64,000 nucleotides of DNA from Novosphingobium taihuense (GTDB taxonomy: Bacteria > Pseudomonadota > Alphaproteobacteria > Sphingomonadales > Sphingomonadaceae): assembly GCF_007830315.1 (NCBI RefSeq), contig NZ_VLKJ01000001.1, positions 868,001 to 932,000 of the forward strand. Direction: 5' to 3'. The translations under genes were made by a program, and so were the position numbers. The notes under the pieces were generated by a model. The model saw nothing but the letters and a program-made list of their open reading frames with translations. It made no database searches and had not been told where the DNA came from. Below are positions 16,789-25,289 of this stretch, one piece after another; the stretch's first letter is position 1, and each line of letters begins with the position of its first letter.

Positions 16789-16862
16789 TGGAGCGGGTGA
16801 AGGGAATCGAACCCTCGTATTCAGCTTGGGAAGCTGCTGCTCTACCATTGAGCTACACCCGC
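16789..16862 (-). tRNA. tRNA-Gly (CCC anticodon)
   Basis: Read on the minus strand, the 74 bases fold as a standard tRNA. The acceptor stem GCGGGTG pairs with CACCCGC, the D arm is GCTCAATGGTAGAGC, the anticodon loop is TTCCCAA with anticodon CCC, and the T arm is GAGGGTTCGATTCCCTT. A discriminator T and an encoded CCA follow at 16789-16792. The anticodon stem has a clear four-pair core, CAGC/GCTG. The 3' end points toward region A, the side on which tRNA-targeted islands insert. Confidence 0.95.
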
Positions 16863-17157
16863 CCATGCAGGCGCGGCTTGGCGCGGCCCTGAGCGTGGCG
16901 GGCGATTGCCACAGGGGCGCGGGCGGGTCAACCGGGTCTTGGCTGGCGCTTGCGCGATCTGCGTATTGCTTGCGGCCCGGCGCGGGTTGATCCTCACCTT
17001 GCTTTTGGCGGGTTCCGCACCGCCAGCGACCCGTCAAACCCTTTTCCCGCAGGTGCGAACAAAGGCGTTGACCAACTTTTGACATCTGTCCAGTCTTCCC
17101 TCGAAGCCGCATCGACTCATGCCGGTGCGGCCCAGCTTTCAGGGGGAAATTGCGACC

Positions 17158-18954
17158 ATGAGCGTGGCCGAGACCGTTACCCGCCGATCCAGCGCCAACC
17201 GGGCCAATAGCCTTATGCGCAGCCGACTCATCCAGTTCCTTGCGCTTACCGCGCTACCTGCCGGAATCGTTCTGGCGCAGGCAAGCAAGGAGCCACCTCG
17301 CGATCCTTCGAACCCGGTCGAAACCGAAGCGGGCATTCCGGTCACCGACGCGACCGTCATCGAAAAGTGCGGCACCTGCCATACCGCAGATGCGAAGGGG
17401 AACCTCTCGCGCATCTCGTGGGTGCGCACCACGCCCGAAGGCTGGGCGCAGGTGATCCACCGCATGTCCTCGCTCAACGGCCTGTCGATCACGCCGGTTG
17501 AAGCCAAGGCAGTGATCCGCGCGCTTTCCGCCACCCACGGCCTTTCGCCGGAAGAGGCAAAGCCGGTGATGTACCTGCCCGAACACCGCATGGTGAACGA
17601 GACAAACATCCCGAACGAGACGATCCGCCAGTCCTGCGCCTCGTGCCACGCCTTTGCGCAGCCGCTGTCGTGGCGCCGGTCCAAGGCGGAATGGAGCCTG
17701 CTGCGCAACCTCCACGTCGCGATGTATTCGCAGGCCGACGCGCAATATCGCCGCCCGGTGGAGGACCCGACGCAGCCCGTGCCAGCGAATGGCGCCCCCA
17801 AGCCGCTGCCGGTCGAAGTCGCGCTCGAATACATCAACAAGACTGCCCCACTCGCCACGCCTGAATGGACGAAGTGGCAGGCCCGCCAGCAGTCGGCCAA
17901 GCTCGGCGGCAAGTGGCTGGTCAACGCCATGCTGCCCGGCAAGGGGCTTTATGTGGGCGAAATGATCGTCACCCCCGCCGCGGGCGAAGACGACTACACC
18001 ACCGCGATCACGCTCAAGTCGATGGCCGATGGCTCCACCCTCGTCCGCAAGGGCAAGGGGCTGGTCTACACCGGCTATTCCTGGCGCGGCACCTCGTCGA
18101 GCGGCCCGGAAGGCAAGCGCGCCGAGGCCCCCGAGGATCACGAGACCCGCGAGGCCATGTGGTTCTCGCCCGACCGCAAGTCTGCCGAGGGCCGCTGGTT
18201 CTGGGGTGACTACAAGGAATTCGGCTTCAATGTGAAGCTGACCCGCGCCTCTGCCGAACCAACTGTCGTCGCCACCTGGCCCTATGCCCTGAAGGCCGGA
18301 TCGAAGGGTGCCACGCTCAAGCTGCTCGGCGATGCCTTCCCGGCGGGCCTCAAGCCGGCCGACCTCGATCTCGGCAAGGGCGTCGTCGTCAGCAAGGTGG
18401 TTTCGGTCAGCCCGACCGAAGCAGTGCTCTCGGTCGATGTCGCAGCCGATGCCACCGTCGGCGCGCATGACATCGCGGTCGGAGACTCGGTCGTCGCCTC
18501 GATCCTCCCGGTCTACAAGAAGGTCGATTACCTCAAGGTCGTGCCTGACACCGCACTCGCCCGCCTTGGTGGCAGCGAGAAGCACGCAGCCGGTTACCAG
18601 CAATTCGACGCGGTCGGCTTCGACGCCGGGCTCGACGGCAAGCCCTACACCGCCGACGACGTTGCGCTCGGACCCATCGATGTGACCTGGGCGATGGAGG
18701 AAATGCCGACCGTCTATTACGACGATGACGTCAATTACGTCGGCAAGCTCAGCCCGACCGCGCTGTTCACCCCGGCCATCGACGGGCCCAATCCGGCGCG
18801 TAAATGGGGCCGTAACAACTACGGCGAAGTCTGGGTCGTCGCCACGGCCAAGACCGAGAAGGACGCGCTGGGCAAGCCGCTCAAGGGCAAGGCCTTCATG
18901 GTCGTCTCGGTGCCCGCCTACAAGCGCTGGGATCAGCCGGAGGTGGCCAAGTGA
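17158..18954 (+). CDS. qhpA: quinohemoprotein amine dehydrogenase alpha subunit (diheme cytochrome c)
   Basis: The 598-residue precursor has a signal peptide (FLALTALPAGIVLAQA, about residues 27-42), so the protein is periplasmic. Two c-type heme sites are present, CGTCH at 71-75 and CASCH at 160-164. The rest matches the beta-sandwich domains of the alpha subunit. It accepts electrons from the quinone cofactor in the gamma subunit and passes them to external cytochrome c or azurin while primary amines are oxidised. The ATG at 17158 has an AGGGGGA site upstream; the frame runs back to 17119 without support. A later ATG at residue 20 would give a more typical signal peptide. The stop overlaps the GTG start of qhpD (GTGA at 18951-18954). 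Confidence 0.95.
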   Translation: MSVAETVTRRSSANRANSLMRSRLIQFLALTALPAGIVLAQASKEPPRDPSNPVETEAGIPVTDATVIEKCGTCHTADAKGNLSRISWVRTTPEGWAQVIHRMSSLNGLSITPVEAKAVIRALSATHGLSPEEAKPVMYLPEHRMVNETNIPNETIRQSCASCHAFAQPLSWRRSKAEWSLLRNLHVAMYSQADAQYRRPVEDPTQPVPANGAPKPLPVEVALEYINKTAPLATPEWTKWQARQQSAKLGGKWLVNAMLPGKGLYVGEMIVTPAAGEDDYTTAITLKSMADGSTLVRKGKGLVYTGYSWRGTSSSGPEGKRAEAPEDHETREAMWFSPDRKSAEGRWFWGDYKEFGFNVKLTRASAEPTVVATWPYALKAGSKGATLKLLGDAFPAGLKPADLDLGKGVVVSKVVSVSPTEAVLSVDVAADATVGAHDIAVGDSVVASILPVYKKVDYLKVVPDTALARLGGSEKHAAGYQQFDAVGFDAGLDGKPYTADDVALGPIDVTWAMEEMPTVYYDDDVNYVGKLSPTALFTPAIDGPNPARKWGRNNYGEVWVVATAKTEKDALGKPLKGKAFMVVSVPAYKRWDQPEVAK

Positions 18955-20405
18955 CCACGATCCTCGCCCCCAAGTACCGCCGCGGTGACATCCACCTGTT
19001 CGATGCCGATGGCGCGGGCTTCGTCTACCTCGCCTCGGCAGGTGCGATCTTCGCACTCGACGAAGGCGCCGCCAGCGTCATGGCGATCCTTGGCGAACGG
19101 CAGATGGCCTATGGCGAGATGGTCGCCGCGCTGGTCGAGAAGGGCTATTCGCGCGCCGACGCCGAGGACCTGATCCGCGAGTTGCGTGCCGTGCGCGGCA
19201 TCGTCTCGGACGAGATCCGCGAGGCCCCGCTTGCCCCGCCTGCTCCGCCCGAGGACTACCCGCTCCAGGCACTGGTGCTCAACGTCACCAACCAGTGCAA
19301 CCTGGCCTGCACCTACTGCTACGAATTCGGCGCAGACAAGATCGCCACGCCCGCTGGCAAGCCCAAGTACATGACGCTGGAGACGGCCAGGACATCGGTC
19401 GATTTCCTGCTCAAGAGCTCGGGCGAGCGCGAGGTGCCGCACATAACCTTCTTCGGCGGCGAGACCTTGATGAACTTCAAGCTGCTGCGGGACGTTGTGA
19501 TTTACGCCAACGAAGCGGCGGCGGCGGTCGGCAAGCGCATGACCTACAGCCTGACGACCAACGCCACGCTGCTGACCGACGAGATCATCCAGTTCCTCTC
19601 CGATCAGGCGATCGGCGTCACCGTCTCGATGGACGGCCCGCCCGACCTGCAGGACAAGCGCCGTGTCTACAAGAGCGGCAAGGGCTCCTACGCGGTGATG
19701 GAGCCGCGCCTGCGCAAGCTCATCGCCGGGCACAAGACCCGCGCGATCACCGCCCGCGTCACGCTGACCGAAGGCGTGACCGATGTGATCCGCATCTTCC
19801 GCCACCTCAAGGACGACCTCGGTTTCCACGAAGTCGGCTTTGCTCCGGTGACGGATTCAGGTGAACAGGCCTACACGCTCGATGCCGATGGCATGGACAC
19901 GGTGGTCTCGGCATTCCACGAACTGGCCGCCGAGTGGCTCAGCTTTGCCTTGCGCGGCGAGATGCACGGATTCTCGAACGTGTCGGAAACCATCAGCGAA
20001 CTGATCCAGGGCACCAACAAGTCGCACCCGTGTGGTGCGGGCCTCGGCCTCGTGGGGGTAAGCCCTTCAGGCGACCTGTCACCCTGCCACCGCTTCACCG
20101 ATGCCGACACCCACGTGCTCGGCCACGTGACAACCGGGCTCGACAAGGAGAAGCGCACCGACTTCCTGACGCGCGGGCACGTTGGCGCGAAGTACGAATG
20201 CGCCAGTTGCTGGGCCCGTCCGCTCTGCGCGGGCGGCTGCCATCACGAGGCCTTCGTCCGCTACGGCGATACCGGCCACGCCAACCTGCATTACTGCGAC
20301 TGGATCCGTGAATGGACCGAGGCTTGCCTCAAGATCTACGGCACCGTCGCCCAGCGCAATCCCGAATTTCTTGAACGCTTTGCTGCACGAAAGGGCTTGT
20401 CATGA
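18951..20405 (+). CDS. qhpD: QhpD radical SAM/SPASM enzyme forming thioether crosslinks in the gamma subunit
   Basis: A 484-residue radical SAM protein. The cluster-binding CNLACTYC lies at residues 116-123 (Cys116, 120, 123), a FFGGETL motif follows, and the C-terminal SPASM region holds many cysteines (PCGAG, SPCHR, CASCWARPLCAGGCHHEA). QhpD inserts sulfur-to-carbon links between Cys and Asp/Glu residues of QhpC in the cytoplasm before export. An N-terminal PqqD/RRE-like segment, about the first 90 residues, probably binds the substrate leader. Its GTG start overlaps qhpA and its stop overlaps the qhpC start (ATGA at 20402-20405), so the three are translationally coupled. Confidence 0.95.
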   Translation: MTTILAPKYRRGDIHLFDADGAGFVYLASAGAIFALDEGAASVMAILGERQMAYGEMVAALVEKGYSRADAEDLIRELRAVRGIVSDEIREAPLAPPAPPEDYPLQALVLNVTNQCNLACTYCYEFGADKIATPAGKPKYMTLETARTSVDFLLKSSGEREVPHITFFGGETLMNFKLLRDVVIYANEAAAAVGKRMTYSLTTNATLLTDEIIQFLSDQAIGVTVSMDGPPDLQDKRRVYKSGKGSYAVMEPRLRKLIAGHKTRAITARVTLTEGVTDVIRIFRHLKDDLGFHEVGFAPVTDSGEQAYTLDADGMDTVVSAFHELAAEWLSFALRGEMHGFSNVSETISELIQGTNKSHPCGAGLGLVGVSPSGDLSPCHRFTDADTHVLGHVTTGLDKEKRTDFLTRGHVGAKYECASCWARPLCAGGCHHEAFVRYGDTGHANLHYCDWIREWTEACLKIYGTVAQRNPEFLERFAARKGLS

Positions 20406-20728
20406 AGCACCTGAAACCCCTGAACAAGAAGGCACTGCGGATCGAGGAAACAATCGCCTCGACCGAAGAAGACGTGATCGCGCTCCAGCAGAAGCCGATG
20501 CACACGCCGATGGGCTGCTCGATCTCGTTTTCGCCGGGCTGGGAAGTCGATGCGGGCGGCGGCACCGCGGGCCTGTGCCAGCCGGCCGAGCGCGACATCT
20601 ACGATTGCTACGTCACCTGCTTCTGGCCGGTACAGGTGCCCGATCACGTCAACTACTCGCCCGACTGGGCCAGCAATTGCGCGACCGCGGCCAAGGACTG
20701 GCGCAGCCTCGACATCATCTTCCCCTGA
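20402..20728 (+). CDS. qhpC: quinohemoprotein amine dehydrogenase gamma subunit (CTQ-bearing peptide)
   Basis: A 108-residue precursor of the small catalytic subunit. Counting from the Met, it holds Cys39/Glu48, Cys59/Asp65 and Cys73/Asp81, the three thioether pairs, and Cys69 with Trp75, which form cysteine tryptophylquinone. The spacing agrees exactly with the mature subunit as I remember it (Cys7-Glu16, Cys27-Asp33, Cys41-Asp49, Cys37-Trp43), implying a leader of about 32 residues. The leader (MKHLKPLNKKALRIEE...) is charged and not a Sec signal, as expected for the QhpE-cleaved, QhpF-exported leader. In effect this is a ribosomally made, post-translationally modified peptide. Confidence 0.97.
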   Translation: MKHLKPLNKKALRIEETIASTEEDVIALQQKPMHTPMGCSISFSPGWEVDAGGGTAGLCQPAERDIYDCYVTCFWPVQVPDHVNYSPDWASNCATAAKDWRSLDIIFP

Positions 20729-20787
20729 GGCCGAAAGCCAGACCTGGCCGTCCTCTTGTGACCCCACTGCATCGGAAGACCCGACCC

Positions 20788-21876
20788 ATGAAGAAACTCG
20801 GTCTCGCTCTCCTGTCGCTCCTTGCCAGCGCCACCCCGGCGCAGGCATCGACCGTTTTCATGGGGTCCTACCCCGACAAGATGCTGATCGTCGACGAGGC
20901 GACCGGCGAGATCAAGGATCGCATCACGCTGGCCTCGGGCCTGCCCACCGCGATGCGCATCTCGAACGACCAGAAGAAGATCTACGTCTCGACGATCACG
21001 ACCAGCGGCATCGAGGTGATCGACACCGCGACCAAGAAGGTGGTCAATTCGTTCAGCCTGAACACGCCGACCACGCGTTATCGCTTCGGCGGCGGCGTGC
21101 CCGATCCCACGGGCCGCTACTTCTACACGATGATCCAGAAGTTCGAGAAGCTCCAGGACCGCTGGACCGTCAGCCCGCAGATGTTCGGCGTGATCGACCT
21201 GACCAAGAAGGCCGTCGTCCGCACCGCAGACGTGCCGGACGAGGACGTGCGCAACGGGGCAGGCCGCGGCAACTACATGCTGTCGAAGGACGGCACCACG
21301 CTGTTCCTGATCCGCGACAAGGTGCTGGTCGTTGATACGGCAACGCTCAAGGTCAAGGACCGGCTCGAGTTCTCCAAGCCCGAAGCGACCGGCATCGAGG
21401 GCGTCAGCTTCGGCGGCGGCGTGGAAGCCCTGCGCAATCCCGATCAGTACGTTTCGATGTTCACGGCGCAGGATCCGTACATCCGGAACAAGGTCTATGG
21501 GGTGGGCCGCTTCGACCTTGTCACCAAGAGCTTCGATTTCCGTCCGATCGGCCCTGCACCCGTTGGCGGAGGCATGGCCGGCCTGCAAGTGTCCAAGGAC
21601 ATGAAGGAAGGCTGGACCGTGGTCACGCAGGAGAAGGTCGGCAACAAGCGCTGCGAGTTCTGGCACCTCGACCTCACCACCAACCTGGTCAAGAACAAGG
21701 CCGAGTTCCCCTGCCGCACGCGCTTTCAGTTCGGCATGTCGGGCGATGGCAAGCTGCTCTACATCTATGGCGCCAGCTACGACATCGAGATGTACGACGC
21801 GCAGACGCTGCAACATGTGAAGACCATCGACCTCGGCAATGACACCACCGGCGCGGGGATGATCATCACCCAGTGA
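20788..21876 (+). CDS. qhpB: quinohemoprotein amine dehydrogenase beta subunit (beta-propeller)
   Basis: A 362-residue periplasmic protein with a clean signal peptide (LGLALLSLLASATPAQA) and YVTN/Nhl-type beta-propeller repeats, for example DKMLIVDEATGEIKDRI, KKIYVSTITTSGIEVIDTATKKVVNSF and DKVLVVDTATLKVKDRL. The beta subunit packs against the gamma subunit and helps form the amine-binding site. The frame is open back to 20182, but ATG 20788 starts the signal peptide and is separated from qhpC by 59 bases. Its TGA overlaps the GTG start of qhpG. Length and fold fit the family well. Confidence 0.94.
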   Translation: MKKLGLALLSLLASATPAQASTVFMGSYPDKMLIVDEATGEIKDRITLASGLPTAMRISNDQKKIYVSTITTSGIEVIDTATKKVVNSFSLNTPTTRYRFGGGVPDPTGRYFYTMIQKFEKLQDRWTVSPQMFGVIDLTKKAVVRTADVPDEDVRNGAGRGNYMLSKDGTTLFLIRDKVLVVDTATLKVKDRLEFSKPEATGIEGVSFGGGVEALRNPDQYVSMFTAQDPYIRNKVYGVGRFDLVTKSFDFRPIGPAPVGGGMAGLQVSKDMKEGWTVVTQEKVGNKRCEFWHLDLTTNLVKNKAEFPCRTRFQFGMSGDGKLLYIYGASYDIEMYDAQTLQHVKTIDLGNDTTGAGMIITQ

Positions 21877-22910
21877 TCGAGACCGGCATCCTTCTGAGGG
21901 GGCAGGGCGTCGCGGTGGCTACGGCCGCGCACCTGCTGGACCGGGCCGGGTTTGCCTTTTCGCGCGAGCCCGGCCTGCGCCGTCCGGTGCCGGTGATCAT
22001 GTTGAGCGATCCGGCCCTCGCCCTGCTCCGTGACGTGTTCGGCGATGCGTCGCTCTTTGCGGACAGGCCCCGGATCGAACAGCGCGTGGTCAAGTGGGGC
22101 AGCGCCGAGGCGTTGGCAATGCCGCATGGCGCGGTGGTCGTCTCGGAAGACGATCTGGCCAATGTTCTTGATTTGTTTCCCCGGGGAAACACTTTGGACG
22201 GTGGGTTGCACATCCAACAATCCAATGATTTCAATGCTGATTTTGCAATCCACGCGATGCCCGCGTTCCCACAGGGCGAAACGTTGCGCTTCGGGACGCG
22301 TCTTTCAGCCACCGCACGCGTCACCCTCAAGGCCGACGCCCTCGCCCATACCTGCTGGATCGAGGCGGTCGATGCAGGCTGGCTCTTCCTGATCCCCGAT
22401 GGATTTGGGCAGGCGTGGCTGCTGGCCGTCGGCGGAGATCCGCAAACGCTGGCGCAGGATGCACCACTGATCGGCCCGCTGATCGAAACCCTTGAGCCGA
22501 CCGGCGGCCAGTTCGACACCAGCCCCCGGATGCTGGCCCAACTCGCCGGAGACAGTTGGCTCGCCTGCGGCACGTCTGCCATTGCCTTCGACCCGATCTG
22601 CGGCGACGGAACCGCGCAGGCCGCGCGCGAAGGCATCCTTGCCGCCGCCGTGATCGGCGCGCTGGCGCGGGGGGAAGAACCCGGCCTGCTCGCCACCCAC
22701 TACCACTCGCTGCTGCTCGCCTCGCTGCGCCGCCACCTCCAGCTTTCGCTGCCGTTCTACGCCAACGGCGGTGCAGGACGCTGGTGGCATGAGCAGTACG
22801 CCGCCGCGCGCGAAGGGTATGAGCGGACGACCACACTGCTGGCAAAACTACCCGAGCCACGCTTCGCGCTTCACGGCTTCGACCTTGTCCGCCGGGATCA
22901 GGCTGCATGA
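21873..22910 (+). CDS. qhpG: QhpG FAD-dependent monooxygenase for CTQ formation
   Basis: A 345-residue flavoprotein. The N-terminus has a dinucleotide-binding pattern, LLRGQGVAVATAAHLLDRAG, and the middle a WLACGTSAIAFDPICGDGTAQA segment that corresponds to the GD motif of para-hydroxybenzoate hydroxylase-type monooxygenases. In the amine dehydrogenase pathway QhpG hydroxylates the target tryptophan of the crosslinked gamma subunit. It starts with GTG overlapping the qhpB stop (GTGA) and ends overlapping qhpF (ATGA at 22907-22910). The sequence is more divergent than those of qhpA, qhpD and qhpC, so the assignment leans partly on position. Confidence 0.88.
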   Translation: MIETGILLRGQGVAVATAAHLLDRAGFAFSREPGLRRPVPVIMLSDPALALLRDVFGDASLFADRPRIEQRVVKWGSAEALAMPHGAVVVSEDDLANVLDLFPRGNTLDGGLHIQQSNDFNADFAIHAMPAFPQGETLRFGTRLSATARVTLKADALAHTCWIEAVDAGWLFLIPDGFGQAWLLAVGGDPQTLAQDAPLIGPLIETLEPTGGQFDTSPRMLAQLAGDSWLACGTSAIAFDPICGDGTAQAAREGILAAAVIGALARGEEPGLLATHYHSLLLASLRRHLQLSLPFYANGGAGRWWHEQYAAAREGYERTTTLLAKLPEPRFALHGFDLVRRDQAA

Positions 22911-24604
22911 CCCAAACGCCGAAGATCGCGCCTTGGAGCACCTACAAGCGCCTCTGGCCCTGGCTGAAACCCTACGCCCCTCGGCTCGTTCTGGTGCTGC
23001 TGGGCAGTCTCCTCGCCACCGGCCTCACGCTCGCCCAGCCGTGGATCTCCAAGCTGATGATCGACGAAGCGCTGATGAAGCGCGACTGGGACATGCTGGT
23101 GAAGATCGCCGCGCTGATGATGGGCGCGACGGTTGGCGGCTTTGCCGTCAATGCGCTGGTCTCCTACCGCTATGTTTCGCTCTCGGCGCAGATGCTGTTC
23201 GACATGCGCGTTGCCCTGCTGCGCCACCTCCAACGCCTCTCACCGCGCTTCTACGGCAGTTTCCGGCTGGGCGACCTGATGTCGCGCCTCAACTCCGACG
23301 TTTCGGATGTACAGCGCGTGGCCGGTGACACCCTGCTTTCGGTGCTGAGCAACGTGCTGTTCTTCACCGGCTCGGTCGGCATGATGCTTTGGCTCGACTG
23401 GAAGCTGTTCCTTGTCGGCACGGTGCTGGTGCCCTTCGCGGTCATGAGCTTCCTGCACTTCCAGCGCCGCATGACCGATCTGACGCGCCAGATGCGCGAG
23501 CGCGGCGCAGACATCGGCAGCCTGCTGGCCGACACGATCCTCGGCATGCGCACGGTCAACGCACTCGGGGCGGAGGAACACGAGGCACAACGCTTCGCCC
23601 GCGCCAACGGCGGCTTCGTGGCCATGATGCTGCGGATGCAGACCACCTCGTTCCTGACCGGCGCCCTCCCGGGCACAATCGTCACCGCATCGAGCGCGGC
23701 AGTGATCCTCTATGGCGGCAAGCAGATCATCGATGGCACCATGACCATCGGCGCGCTGGTTGCCTTCATCACCTACCACGGCCGCCTGCTCGCCCCGGTG
23801 CAGGCGCTGATGGGCCTTACCGCCAGCCTCGCCACCGCGCGCGTGGCGCTGGCCCGCATCTTTGAACTGTTCGACACTGCGCCCGAAGTGACCGAGGCCG
23901 AAAAGCCCTGGCCCCTGCCGCTTGTCGCCCGCGAAATCCGCCTCGAAGGCGTGACCATGCACCACGGCCGCGAGCCGGTGCTGCAGAACGCCAGCCTTCT
24001 TATCCCGGCAGGCTCGCTCACCGCCATCATCGGCCCCTCGGGTGCGGGCAAGTCCACCCTTGCCGACCTGCTGGTGCGCTTCCTTGATCCGGTCGGGGGC
24101 CGCGTGACCATCGACGGCGCGGACTTGCGCGACCTTTCGCTCGCAGACTTGCGCGAACGTGTACTGCTGGTCGATCAGGCGCCGTTCCTGTTCAACGCCA
24201 CCATTGCCCAGAACATTGCCTTCGCCCGGCCCGAGGCGGCACCCGAACAGATCGCATCAGCCGCCAGCGCCGCCGGGCTCGACGCCCTGATCGCCCGCCT
24301 CCCCGAAGGCCTCGGAACCCGCACCGGAGAGCGCGGCCTTGCCCTCTCGGCGGGCGAGCGCCACCGCATCGCCATCGCCCGCGCCCTGCTGCGCCAGCCC
24401 GACGTGCTAATCCTCGACGAGCCCACCGCAGCTCTGGATGAAGAGACCGAACGCGTCGTCGCCCTCGGCCTCAGGCGCGCCCTGCCCCACGCCACGCTGA
24501 TCGTGATCACCCACAAGCCCGCACTGGCCGACATGGCCGACCACGTGATCCGGTTGGAAAAAGGCCGCACGCGCATCGAACCTCAGGTCAGCGCCCATGG
24601 CTAA
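22907..24604 (+). CDS. qhpF: QhpF ABC transporter (fused permease/ATPase) for gamma-subunit export
   Basis: A 565-residue half-transporter with an ABC_membrane-type exporter domain of six helices (about 20-310). Its ATPase carries Walker A GPSGAGKST (about 375-383), signature LSAGERHR and Walker B VLILDEPTAALDEE (about 500). QhpF is thought to carry the crosslinked gamma subunit to the periplasm, since the subunit lacks a Sec signal. The gene overlaps qhpG by four bases and qhpE by eight. It belongs to the same exporter class as peptide-antibiotic exporters, unlike the SbmA/BacA-type transporter of region A. Confidence 0.92.
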   Translation: MTQTPKIAPWSTYKRLWPWLKPYAPRLVLVLLGSLLATGLTLAQPWISKLMIDEALMKRDWDMLVKIAALMMGATVGGFAVNALVSYRYVSLSAQMLFDMRVALLRHLQRLSPRFYGSFRLGDLMSRLNSDVSDVQRVAGDTLLSVLSNVLFFTGSVGMMLWLDWKLFLVGTVLVPFAVMSFLHFQRRMTDLTRQMRERGADIGSLLADTILGMRTVNALGAEEHEAQRFARANGGFVAMMLRMQTTSFLTGALPGTIVTASSAAVILYGGKQIIDGTMTIGALVAFITYHGRLLAPVQALMGLTASLATARVALARIFELFDTAPEVTEAEKPWPLPLVAREIRLEGVTMHHGREPVLQNASLLIPAGSLTAIIGPSGAGKSTLADLLVRFLDPVGGRVTIDGADLRDLSLADLRERVLLVDQAPFLFNATIAQNIAFARPEAAPEQIASAASAAGLDALIARLPEGLGTRTGERGLALSAGERHRIAIARALLRQPDVLILDEPTAALDEETERVVALGLRRALPHATLIVITHKPALADMADHVIRLEKGRTRIEPQVSAHG

Positions 24605-25280
24605 GGTTGCGGTCATAGACAGCGGCGTCCACCCCACTCACCCGCACATCATGGCAGAGCGCCTGCTGCCAGGCATTTCGGTCCTCGCCAATGGCACCGT
24701 GCTGACCGACCCGCGCGAAACGCTCGACAAGTTCGGACACGGCACCGCCGTCACCGCAGCGATCCAGGAGCTGGCACCGCAAGCTGAAGTGCTCCCAATC
24801 CGCGTCTTCCGCGATGGCCTGCGCGCCTCGGCCCGCGCGCTGGCGACCGGTATCCGGGAGGCTCTCGAGGCCGAATGCGACCTGATCAATCTCAGCCTCG
24901 GCACAACGAATCCGCAGCACGCCGAGGTCTTCGCCCTGCTGGCCGAGGAAGCAGCGGAACGAGGCGCGCTGATCGTCGCCGCGTTCGAAGCCGAGGGCCA
25001 ACCCTGCTGGCCCGGCTCGCTGCCCGAGGTCCTCGGCGTCGGCCTCGACTGGGACCTGCCGCGCGGTGAGCCACGCCTTTCACCTGACCATCGCATGGTC
25101 ATGGCCTCGGGCTACCCCCGCCCCATCCCCGGCGTCGAACCCCGCCGAAACCTTTACGGCGTCAGCTTCGCCGTGGCGCAGGTGACCGGCTGGATTGCCG
25201 CGCGGGGGCTTAGCGGTAGGGATGCGGTCATGGCTGCTTGCGCCGAATTGCGTACACCGCTGAGGGCCGGCGCCGACTAG
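24597..25280 (+). CDS. qhpE: QhpE subtilisin-like serine protease removing the QhpC leader
   Basis: A compact 227-residue subtilase (peptidase family S8). The catalytic residues are Asp8 (AVIDSGV), His48 (FGHGTAV) and Ser190 (GVSFAVA). There is no signal peptide or propeptide, in line with a cytoplasmic protease that clips the leader from the crosslinked gamma subunit before export. It overlaps qhpF by eight bases and is the last recognised qhp gene. Its length is short for subtilases but usual for QhpE. Confidence 0.92.
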   Translation: MAKVAVIDSGVHPTHPHIMAERLLPGISVLANGTVLTDPRETLDKFGHGTAVTAAIQELAPQAEVLPIRVFRDGLRASARALATGIREALEAECDLINLSLGTTNPQHAEVFALLAEEAAERGALIVAAFEAEGQPCWPGSLPEVLGVGLDWDLPRGEPRLSPDHRMVMASGYPRPIPGVEPRRNLYGVSFAVAQVTGWIAARGLSGRDAVMAACAELRTPLRAGAD

Positions 25281-25289
25281 GCTCGCCCC

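Noticed and set aside
16639..17112. Long minus-strand ORF across the tRNA gene (157 codons)
   Set aside because: Its middle is the well-known spurious translation of a tRNA-Gly gene, and the rest has no protein-like pattern.
17254..19056. 600-codon minus-strand ORF opposite qhpA
   Set aside because: A shadow of a high-G+C gene; qhpA carries two heme sites and family motifs.
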